Source: Treponema sp. UBA3662
GTDB lineage: Bacteria > Spirochaetota > Spirochaetia > Treponematales > Treponemataceae
Assembly (NCBI GenBank): GCA_002373205.1
Contig: DFJV01000126.1
Location: 1 to 6,136, forward strand
Direction of reading: 5' to 3'
Length of the DNA: 6,136 bases
The notes beneath the pieces are model-generated. The model searched no databases and had not been told where the DNA came from. It saw only the letters and a list, made by a program, of their open reading frames with translations. How positions within the stretch are numbered: the first letter of the stretch is position 1; each line of letters opens with the position of its first letter. The position numbers were made by a program, and so were the translations under genes. Below are positions 1-5,215 of the stretch, one piece after another.

Positions 1-13
1 ATATTATGCCAAG

Positions 14-424
14 TCAGACTGCCTGGTTGTCTACAAAATTTTTCATCAGGCTGCTCAAAAGCTCCAAAGGCAGGTCTTCGGCCTCGTAATTGGTAAGCTG
101 GCAAAGCTGCTTCCAGTCTTGCTGGGTAAAACATTCCGTAAACTGCCAGCTGTCTTCAACATCCAGCAAAAGTGCCATCATACCGGCCAAAAGCTCTATG
201 TGTTCCCGGGTAGGCTCTTCTTCCATATTCTGGGAGGGCAGGATATAGGCTTCCTTCCAATAAGAGGCGTAGCTGTGGGCCAAAGATGCCACATCCCTGT
301 TCTGCTGCTCAAAAAAAGCGGCCACCTGGTTGCAAACTTCTTCTCCATTATATGTCTGATGCTCTGCCCTGTAATGCTTTTTTATTTTCTCCACATCCGA
401 AGAAAATTTTTGAATTAAATCCAT
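14..424 (-). CDS. Small hypothetical protein, mostly helical, 136 aa
   Basis: I do not recognise this protein. It reads as a soluble, acidic, probably all-helical protein with no signal peptide and no membrane segment. It is rich in Gln, Glu and aromatic residues, for example FFEQQNRD near residue 38 and WKQLCQL near residue 105. The reading frame extends upstream to a TTG at 451, but the ATG at 424 is preferred because a TATAAT box lies only six bases before it and the TTG lies inside that promoter. No Shine-Dalgarno stands at a usable distance; the nearest purine run, AAGGG, is about 14 bases away. It diverges from the c-di-GMP gene, so the two may share regulation through the spacer, but nothing in the protein suggests a functional link. 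The stop is TGA, and the 13 bases left in the window beyond it hold nothing recognisable. Confidence 0.7.
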   Translation of the reverse strand: MDLIQKFSSDVEKIKKHYRAEHQTYNGEEVCNQVAAFFEQQNRDVASLAHSYASYWKEAYILPSQNMEEEPTREHIELLAGMMALLLDVEDSWQFTECFTQQDWKQLCQLTNYEAEDLPLELLSSLMKNFVDNQAV

Positions 425-430
425 AGCGCG

Positions 431-459
431 ATTATATACCCTTAAAGACAAAAATACAA
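431..459 (-). promoter_or_regulatory. Sigma70-type promoter, probably leaderless
   Basis: On the minus strand a perfect TATAAT (436-431) is preceded by TTGTAT (459-454) with an exact 17-base spacer. Only six bases, CGCGCT, separate the -10 box from the ATG at 424. The expected transcription start therefore falls on or next to the A of the start codon. A second TATAAT at 471-466 with a weak TGGAAA -35 could instead give a leader of about 36 bases, which would still lack a good ribosome binding site. The -10 match is strong and the -35 weak (three of six). Confidence 0.6.
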
Positions 460-478
460 CGGCACATTATAAACAACA

Positions 479-495
479 TGGAAATCTGATTTCCA
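479..495. repeat. Short perfect dyad, TGGAAATC-T-GATTTCCA
   Basis: Two 8-base arms (479-486 and 488-495) are perfect inverted repeats around one central base. The dyad lies just upstream of the leftmost gene's promoters and overlaps the weak -35 of the alternative upstream -10 box. Size and symmetry fit an operator for a dimeric regulator, but it could also be the outer edge of the adjacent palindromic element. No regulator can be named. Confidence 0.4.
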
Positions 496-513
496 GCTGT
501 TTTTCACATATAA

Positions 514-601
514 GCCTAGCCCCGATTGGAAGGGCCCGCGCAAGCGGGTTGCCGTTAGGCAATGGAGCGGGAAGGGACCCGCGGAACCCTGGAAAGCGGG
601 G
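514..601. repeat. GC-rich multi-hairpin intergenic element, REP-like
   Basis: This block is much more GC-rich than its surroundings and folds compactly. An outer stem pairs CCCCG (520-524) with CGGGG (597-601). Inside it are three hairpins in a row. Hairpin 1 is CCCGC-GCAA-GCGGG (535-548), closed by a GNRA-type tetraloop. Hairpin 2 is TTGCC-GTTA-GGCAA (549-562). Hairpin 3 is GCGGG-AAGGGA-CCCGC (567-582). The repeated CCCGC/GCGGG blocks also allow alternative pairings. No coding gene is credible here. Composition and form match the dispersed repetitive palindromic elements of bacterial intergenic space, and the motif looks familiar to me from Treponema-like genomes, which I cannot verify here. 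A structured RNA is the alternative. The flank at 602-687 holds only a weak CCTTG/CAAGG stem (629-651). Confidence 0.6.
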
Positions 602-687
602 AAAAATATATTTCTGAGGAAAGCGTAGCCTTGCGCACGGTAAAACCAAGGAATATGCTCCAAAAAATTCAAAAATGAAATCAAAAC

Positions 688-716
688 TTGCATTATTGGC
701 TATTTGACTATAAAAT
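688..716 (+). promoter_or_regulatory. Putative promoter of the GGDEF/EAL gene
   Basis: TTGCAT (688-693) and TAAAAT (711-716, within TATAAAAT) are spaced by 17 bases. The -10 box ends ten bases before the ATG at 727, so the predicted leader is only about four bases. The -35 matches three of six positions, so this is a modest call. A leader this short leaves no room for a c-di-GMP riboswitch. Confidence 0.4.
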
Positions 717-726
717 AGAAAGTAAA

Positions 727-3024
727 ATGGTTTATATTTATTCTATAGTTGTAATTTTTATTGTCCTCGCTATCATGCTGCTGGCTTGCGCCATCTGGGT
801 AAAGAGAGCTAAAAATCAGAAATATGGCAAAGAGATATTTTCCTTCTTGATTTTCTCCCTGCTGCCGCTTCTTGGCAACCTTCTAATCACCGCAAGCACC
901 AACTATAAAATATGCCTTTTGGGTTATTATGTTTACATGATTGGAACAAACTTCATGTTCTACAGCATAACCATTTTCTTTGCCACCGTTTTTTCCACGA
1001 TGACGCCATTTTCCAAAAGACTGGTCATGGCCATAGTAATTTTGGATTCGGCATCGCTTCTTGCAAACCCAATTTTTGGACACGTATTTTCAATCATACC
1101 GGTAACACTTAACGGAATCCGCATTTACTATGCGCTTGTTTCGCACACCTGGCATTACGTCCACCTTGTGCTGTCCTACCTGCTCTTCTTTAACATGTTC
1201 ATGATTTTGGTGAGGGGCACAATAAAGACACCCCGCATTTATTGCGAGCGCTACATAATCATCATAGTGTGCCTTACTATTACAGCAATCTGGGAAACCA
1301 CATACATCTTCCAGAACATTCCTGTTGACATAGCCATGATTGGCTACTCAATCTGCGCAATTCTAATTTTCTATTTTATACTTATATACAAACCGCTCTT
1401 TTTTATAGGGCTCATAAACCGGAAGGTTCTTGAATCATCACCAAGCGCCTACGTCTTTTTTGACAAGGAAGAGATTGGCTTTTTTGCAAACGAATCGGCA
1501 CGCAAAATGTTCAACTTGAACAATCAGAATCTTGCGGGAAGCTTTAAGGCTATATCTTCCATGATAAACACGGACTTTACAGGAAAAACTTCTCCGGTTA
1601 CTCTAAAAAGCTCCAGAATAGACAAACAGGGTGAGACCCATTACTACAAGTACAGCTTCTTTCCCCTTCTTGATGAAAAGAAAAGGTTTTTAGGCTCCTA
1701 CATAAAGGCCATTGATTACACCAACGAAGAGGCGGAAAACCAGAAGCAGATATACCTTTCACACCACGACCCGCTTACCGGGCTTTACAACAGGAACTAT
1801 TTTATAGAAAAGACCAAGCAGATTCTTGCCGGCAACGACAAGCTCTATTACATAGTCGTTCTTGACGTAAAAGACTTTAAGCTTATAAACGACACTTTTG
1901 GCTACGATGCAGGTAATGCCCTTATAGCGGACATTGCGGAAAAGATTCGTGCAGGAAAGATTCAGTACCCCTGCTACGGACGCCTTGGCGGAGACAACTT
2001 TGTCTTCCTTGCCACAGACAAAAACATAATGGAAAAATTTGCGGACAACAAGGATCCGGACAACTTTACGGTAAAGAACAACCCCACTTACCCGATTATT
2101 GCCCACTACGGAATATTCAAAATTGAAGACAGAAACGTAAGCATAGACTTTATGATAGACCGTGCCCTAATGGCAATCTCAAAAATCAAGAACAACTACA
2201 ACCAGATTTTTTCCTTCTACGAAGACACCCTCCGCGAAGACAAAATTTGGGAGCAGAAAGTTACCGGCATGCTGGGCAATGCTATCAAGGAAAAGCAGAT
2301 TGTTCCATACCTTCAGCCGCAGATAAATTCAAAGGGGGAAGTTGTTGGCGCAGAAGTTCTGGTTCGCTGGAATTTACCATCAGAAGGCATTCTTCCTCCG
2401 GCAAAATTCATTCCAGTGCTTGAGCGCAACGGCCTTATTACAAAGATTGACCTTTACATCTGGGAAGAAGCATTTAAAATCATGCACAAGTGGCAGAACG
2501 AAAACAAAAAGGACATCTCTATTTCCGTAAACATTTCGCCCAAGGATTTCTACTTTACGGACATATACGGAACCTTTACCGGACTTTCGCAAAAATACGA
2601 TGTGCCACCTTCAAAGATTCACCTGGAAATAACGGAAACCGTTGTTATGACAAATTTGGAATACAACCTTAACATTCTGCATTCCCTGCAAAACGAGGGC
2701 TTCCTTATAGAAATAGACGACTTTGGAAGCGGCTACTCTTCGCTAAACACGCTTAAGGACATTCCGCTGAACGTTCTAAAAATAGATATGCTCTTCCTCT
2801 GCAAAACGGCAAACCTGGAAAAGGCAAACATAATCCTTAACACGATTATTGATCTGGCCCACAGGCTGAACATTCCAACCGTTACAGAAGGCATAGAAAC
2901 CAAGGAACAGCTGGACATGCTCATTAAGATGGGCGGAAACATCTTCCAGGGCTACTACTTTAGTAAGCCAATCTGCCTGGAAGAATTTGAACAGAAGTTC
3001 TTAAATAACAACCGTCTGTTTTAA
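727..3024 (+). CDS. 7TM-sensor GGDEF/EAL protein, predicted c-di-GMP phosphodiesterase
   Basis: A 765-aa inner-membrane protein predicted to hydrolyse cyclic di-GMP to pGpG in the cytoplasm in response to a signal sensed by its membrane part. Domains in order: seven hydrophobic segments (about 3-25, 37-57, 62-90, 97-117, 142-163, 176-197, 202-221), resembling the 7TM N-terminus of some histidine kinases; a PAS-like region (about 235-336); GGDEF (about 345-505), opening with HHDPLTGLYNR; and EAL (about 525-760). The EAL domain keeps the expected residues: E543 in an EVL variant, N602 in NIS, E634 in LEITE, D664/D665 in DDFGSGYSS, K685 in LKID, E721 in TEGIE and Q741 in QGYYFSKP. The GGDEF domain looks inactive: the signature is GGDNF (421-425), the usual GD guanine contact is N397, the DxD motif reads DVK (380-382), and there is no RxxD inhibitory site. 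The ATG at 727 is chosen over a TTG at 688 because it begins the first membrane helix and the TTG lies in the promoter. The 3' end overlaps the next gene. Confidence 0.93.
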   Translation: MVYIYSIVVIFIVLAIMLLACAIWVKRAKNQKYGKEIFSFLIFSLLPLLGNLLITASTNYKICLLGYYVYMIGTNFMFYSITIFFATVFSTMTPFSKRLVMAIVILDSASLLANPIFGHVFSIIPVTLNGIRIYYALVSHTWHYVHLVLSYLLFFNMFMILVRGTIKTPRIYCERYIIIIVCLTITAIWETTYIFQNIPVDIAMIGYSICAILIFYFILIYKPLFFIGLINRKVLESSPSAYVFFDKEEIGFFANESARKMFNLNNQNLAGSFKAISSMINTDFTGKTSPVTLKSSRIDKQGETHYYKYSFFPLLDEKKRFLGSYIKAIDYTNEEAENQKQIYLSHHDPLTGLYNRNYFIEKTKQILAGNDKLYYIVVLDVKDFKLINDTFGYDAGNALIADIAEKIRAGKIQYPCYGRLGGDNFVFLATDKNIMEKFADNKDPDNFTVKNNPTYPIIAHYGIFKIEDRNVSIDFMIDRALMAISKIKNNYNQIFSFYEDTLREDKIWEQKVTGMLGNAIKEKQIVPYLQPQINSKGEVVGAEVLVRWNLPSEGILPPAKFIPVLERNGLITKIDLYIWEEAFKIMHKWQNENKKDISISVNISPKDFYFTDIYGTFTGLSQKYDVPPSKIHLEITETVVMTNLEYNLNILHSLQNEGFLIEIDDFGSGYSSLNTLKDIPLNVLKIDMLFLCKTANLEKANIILNTIIDLAHRLNIPTVTEGIETKEQLDMLIKMGGNIFQGYYFSKPICLEEFEQKFLNNNRLF

Positions 3025-3840
3025 TACGGAAACATCACTTTCAAATTCCGCACCCCTTGCAACCATGTCCTGAATTTTTTCTGCAGAATACTTGGATGCA
3101 GGGTAAAGAACTATTACGATTCCGTCACCGTCCTGCAAAAAATTGTTCTCGCCAAAATCGGTGTAGCGGGTAGCTCCTATGGAAACCATAATTTTCTTTG
3201 GGCAGCCGGACGCATTAAGGTAGGAGCCTATGTCTTCCAAGTTGAATTCATCTTTTTGCGCATTGAATTTCTGGATGAGCCAGTCGGTCAGTTTTTTCCA
3301 GATGTAGCTGTAACCGGAAACAGCGCTGTCCTCTCCGTAGGCAAAGGTGTCTCTTCCCCTCTGCAGAAAGCTTGCTATGCGGTAATCATTTAAGATTCCG
3401 TCTGAATCAAAGGAATCTATGGCTATGCAGTTGGTGGCAAAACCCTTGCTGTTTGCACCCCAGTTCTTTTTCATGCTGATTTTCTTGCAGCCTTCTTTTC
3501 TGATTGTGCAGTCATTTGAAGCGGCAAAGTACCTTGCGCTAAGGGACGTAATCTTGCCGTCCTGCCAGTTTGCGTCAAAGACTACGGCACATTCAGGTTC
3601 AAACTGGACTTTTTGTTCACCCTTGGGAAAGATTATCTTGTCTTGGGAAAAGGGAAAGACATTTAAGAATTCCGGGACGCAAGCCCCAGCTGCTTTTGGA
3701 AGATAAGTTGGGAAGACTCCCTTTGGAGCAGAAGCTTCCTCTGTTTTTACCTGGGCAAATTCCTTAGCTTCTCCTGCCTGTTCAAGATGCCCCGTAAAAT
3801 TGCCCGCAACGCCAAAGCAAGCCGTTTCTTTTAAATCCAT
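3001..3840 (-). CDS. DUF5718-type protein, possibly with a fumarylacetoacetase-like fold
   Basis: A 279-aa soluble protein. Its opening (ACFGVAGNFTGHLEQAGEA) and core resemble the uncharacterised family I know as DUF5718; this is from memory, not a search. Function is unknown. Several blocks recall the fumarylacetoacetate hydrolase (FAH) superfamily: EPE at 81-83 followed by AVVFD, which could be metal ligands; SNDCTIR at 108-114; and KKNWGANSKG at 124-133. GATRYTDFG (222-230) and LQDGDGIVIVLYP (235-247) form the C-terminal part. If the resemblance holds, it would act on a C-C bond or ring of a small organic acid, but the substrate cannot be inferred. The start is well supported: ATG at 3840 is preceded by TAGGAG (3852-3847), leaving six bases before ATG. 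The gene is transcribed alone, diverging from the tyrosine phosphatase gene, with the 179-base palindrome beginning only 19 bases upstream of its ATG. Its 3' end overlaps the GGDEF/EAL gene. Confidence 0.85.
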   Translation of the reverse strand: MDLKETACFGVAGNFTGHLEQAGEAKEFAQVKTEEASAPKGVFPTYLPKAAGACVPEFLNVFPFSQDKIIFPKGEQKVQFEPECAVVFDANWQDGKITSLSARYFAASNDCTIRKEGCKKISMKKNWGANSKGFATNCIAIDSFDSDGILNDYRIASFLQRGRDTFAYGEDSAVSGYSYIWKKLTDWLIQKFNAQKDEFNLEDIGSYLNASGCPKKIMVSIGATRYTDFGENNFLQDGDGIVIVLYPASKYSAEKIQDMVARGAEFESDVSVLKQTVVI

Positions 3841-3859
3841 ATATATCTCCTATAAAGGG

Positions 3860-4038
3860 GCGTAAAAAACAGTTTTTTTGCGCAACGGGAAGAAAAATAT
3901 GGATGAAAATCCATTTGCGAGGTGCGTAACAGGTAGCGTAGCTTCAAGCCCCGAAGGGAGTCAGATTCCTATTACATCGCACCATGGATTTTCAGCCAGA
4001 TTTTTCTGGAAGTGGAGCAAAAAAACTGTTTTTTACGC
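3860..4038. mobile_element. 179-base palindromic element with perfect 22-bp terminal inverted repeats (MITE-like)
   Basis: The ends 3860-3881 and 4017-4038 are perfect 22-base inverted repeats, each beginning or ending with GCGTAAAAAACAG or its complement. Pairing continues inward in register: AGAAAAAT (3891-3898) with 4000-4007, then 3901-3914 with 3984-3997 (13 of 14), then GGTGC (3921-3925) with 3979-3983, then 3926-3933 with 3968-3975 (7 of 8). This leaves an apical region (3934-3967) with a small CTTC/GAAG hairpin. There is no coding gene inside, so it cannot move by itself. Size and terminal repeats suit a non-autonomous miniature element or a large REP-like unit. I see no convincing target-site duplication. 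It fills most of the 249-base spacer between two divergent genes, so it does not sit where a terminator would for either. Calling it mobile is inference; the palindrome is directly visible. Confidence 0.6.
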
Positions 4039-4040
4039 AC

Positions 4041-4065
4041 TGCTAAATACTAATAGTATTTGGCA
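4041..4065. promoter_or_regulatory. Operator-like dyad upstream of the tyrosine phosphatase gene
   Basis: AAATACT-AAT-AGTATTT (4045-4061) is a perfect 7-bp dyad. It extends outward through a T/G position to TGC/GCA, giving 11-base arms with one mismatch (a G-U pair as RNA). It begins two bases after the palindromic element and covers the place where a -35 box would lie for the TATAAT at 4077. That position fits a repressor or activator site. It could form an RNA hairpin, but the following sequence is not a clean T-run, and no upstream plus-strand gene needs a terminator here. Confidence 0.45.
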
Positions 4066-4076
4066 GCATTTTCAAG

Positions 4077-4082
4077 TATAAT
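4077..4082 (+). promoter_or_regulatory. -10 box TATAAT, seven bases before ATG
   Basis: A perfect TATAAT ends seven bases before the ATG at 4090, so transcription should start at or one base before the start codon. The -35 at 17-base spacing would be TAGTAT (4054-4059), a poor match lying inside the dyad. A better hexamer, TTGGCA (4060-4065), is only 11 bases away and too close. The weak -35 is compatible with activator dependence through the dyad, which is inference. Confidence 0.55.
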
Positions 4083-4089
4083 ATTCTAC

Positions 4090-4551
4090 ATGCAAAGAAT
4101 ACTTTTTGTCTGCCATGGGAACATTTGCCGTTCCGCAATGGCTGAATTCATCATGAAAAATTTGGTAAGGGAAGCCGGTTTGGAAAATGATTTTCTTATT
4201 GAATCCGCAGCAACTTCCACGGAAGAAATTGGCAACGACATGTACCCTCCGGCAAAGGCAAAGCTAAGGAAGGAAGGAATTCCCTTTACAAAAAGAGCCG
4301 CAAGACAAATAAGGGCTTCTGACTACGAGCGCTACGACCTGATGATTGGCATGGACAGGGCAAACATTTCCAACATGTGCCGCTGCTGGAATGGAGACCC
4401 CCTTGGCAAAGTGCACAAACTCTTGGAATACACAGGAAGCGCCCAAGACGTATCTGACCCCTGGTATTCAGGAGACTTTGACACCGCCTACGACGACATA
4501 AGCAGGGGGTGCAGTGCCCTTATGACATTCATGCTAAAGGACAGAGCGTAA
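4090..4551 (+). CDS. Low-molecular-weight protein tyrosine phosphatase
   Basis: A 153-aa cytoplasmic phosphatase of the LMW-PTP family, which removes phosphate from phosphotyrosine, and in some bacteria phosphoarginine, in proteins. The N-terminus holds the phosphate-binding loop CHGNICRS (residues 8-15), with nucleophile Cys8 and Arg14 in the C-x5-R pattern. The general-acid loop is DPWYSGDF (123-130) with Asp123. The length is normal for the family. The ATG at 4090 is chosen because LMW-PTPs start directly before the first beta strand (here ILFVC); an in-frame TTG at 4060 lies in the dyad and promoter. There is no Shine-Dalgarno, and TATAAT is seven bases away, so the mRNA is probably leaderless. 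It is not next to a tyrosine kinase or capsule genes, so its substrate is unknown. The last 18 bases overlap the convergent HAD gene. Confidence 0.94.
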   Translation: MQRILFVCHGNICRSAMAEFIMKNLVREAGLENDFLIESAATSTEEIGNDMYPPAKAKLRKEGIPFTKRAARQIRASDYERYDLMIGMDRANISNMCRCWNGDPLGKVHKLLEYTGSAQDVSDPWYSGDFDTAYDDISRGCSALMTFMLKDRA

Positions 4552-5181
4552 GTCTTCCAAAGAGGGAAGGATTTTCCAGCAGAGTTTTTCCAGTTCTGCT
4601 GTGGGCTTAATCCTGTCTGGAACCATTATAACCTTCATGCCGGCCGCACTTGCAGAACGGATTCCGTTGGGGCTGTCTTCTATTGCAAGGCAGTTAGCAG
4701 GAGCAACATTTATGGAAGAACATGCCATGGTATAAATCTCCGGGTCGGGCTTACTGTGAAGAACCATGTCTCCGGTGATTCTTTTTTCAAAGAAGTCTAT
4801 CAGCCCTGCATTCCTAAGCTGGCGCTCAACAGTGGGGCCGGATGTTGAAGATGCAAGGGCAAGATGATATTTGGGCTTAAGGTATTCGAGTATTTCTTTT
4901 GCATAGTGCATAAGGGGAATTCCCGAGCTAAATTCAAGCTCATGGAAATATTTTCCTGTTGCGCAAAGGAAATTCTCTGCGTCAAATTCATTGCCGTATA
5001 TTCCCTTTAGAATCATAATGATGTCGCTCTTGTTTGAACCGCGGCACTTGTTCAAGTCTTCTTCGGTAACAGTAACATTAAAATCTTTGGCGGCCATAGC
5101 CCAGGTCTTGTCGCTCATTGATTCAGTGTCCAATAGAACGCCGTCCATGTCAAAAACAAGGGCTTTTATATCGTTTGCCAT
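4534..5181 (-). CDS. HAD-superfamily phosphatase / beta-phosphoglucomutase-like
   Basis: A 215-aa cytoplasmic hydrolase of the haloacid dehalogenase superfamily, subfamily I, which forms an aspartyl-phosphate intermediate on a small phosphorylated substrate. All four motifs are visible: DMDGVLLDTES (11-21) with nucleophile Asp11 and acid/base Asp13; LASSTS (109-114) with the motif II Ser; HSKPDPEIY (142-150) with Lys144; and IEDSPNGIRSA (167-177) with the metal-binding Glu168/Asp169. The helical cap lies at about residues 20-90. The pattern fits both sugar-phosphate phosphatases and beta-phosphoglucomutases, and the sequence alone does not decide between them. A start at 5205 would add eight residues but has no ribosome binding site; the ATG at 5181 has a clear one. 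It is the last gene of the minus-strand operon, 34 bases after the MgtC-type gene, and its TAG stop lies inside the 3' end of the phosphatase gene. Confidence 0.92.
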   Translation of the reverse strand: MANDIKALVFDMDGVLLDTESMSDKTWAMAAKDFNVTVTEEDLNKCRGSNKSDIIMILKGIYGNEFDAENFLCATGKYFHELEFSSGIPLMHYAKEILEYLKPKYHLALASSTSGPTVERQLRNAGLIDFFEKRITGDMVLHSKPDPEIYTMACSSINVAPANCLAIEDSPNGIRSASAAGMKVIMVPDRIKPTAELEKLCWKILPSLEDLRSVL

Positions 5182-5186
5182 ATTTT

Positions 5187-5191
5187 TCTCC
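5187..5191 (-). promoter_or_regulatory. Ribosome binding site GGAGA deciding the HAD start
   Basis: On the minus strand GGAGA (5191-5187) stands five bases before the ATG at 5181. The alternative upstream ATG at 5205 has only ATTGCAATCTG before it, with no purine-rich Shine-Dalgarno, so the shorter protein is the likely product. Confidence 0.75.
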
Positions 5192-5215
5192 ACATTCTTT
5201 TGCATCAGATTGCAA

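Noticed and set aside
514..601. tRNA or cloverleaf-like RNA gene in the GC-rich block
   Set aside because: There is no T-loop consensus, no acceptor stem of seven pairs and no CCA; only the multi-hairpin shape is suggestive.
442..693. Minus-strand open frames across the spacer, including one at 467-649
   Set aside because: They translate the GC-rich hairpin element into low-complexity Pro/Arg/Leu protein, lack a ribosome binding site, and would cross the promoters of both flanking genes.
688..726. TTG at 688 as the start of the GGDEF/EAL protein
   Set aside because: It would add a polar stretch before the first membrane helix and lies in the -35 element of the predicted promoter; the ATG at 727 fits better.
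660..726. c-di-GMP riboswitch ahead of the GGDEF/EAL gene
   Set aside because: The predicted leader is about four bases, and the AT-rich sequence shows no conserved riboswitch core.
1759..2106. Minus-strand open frame of 115 codons
   Set aside because: It is the shadow of the GGDEF domain, has no ribosome binding site, and is Val/Lys-rich without motifs.
3027..3050. CGGAA/TTCCG stem after the GGDEF/EAL stop as a terminator
   Set aside because: Five base pairs, a 14-base loop and no T-run; it also lies within the coding sequence of the opposite gene.
4060..4076. TTGGCA at 4060-4065 as the -35 of the phosphatase promoter
   Set aside because: It matches five of six consensus positions but is only 11 bases from TATAAT, and pairing it with TATTCT further down would start transcription inside the gene.
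3878..4081. Plus-strand open frame of 67 codons inside the palindromic spacer
   Set aside because: It lies wholly in the inverted-repeat element and promoter region, has no family resemblance, and runs through the dyad and -10 box of the phosphatase gene.
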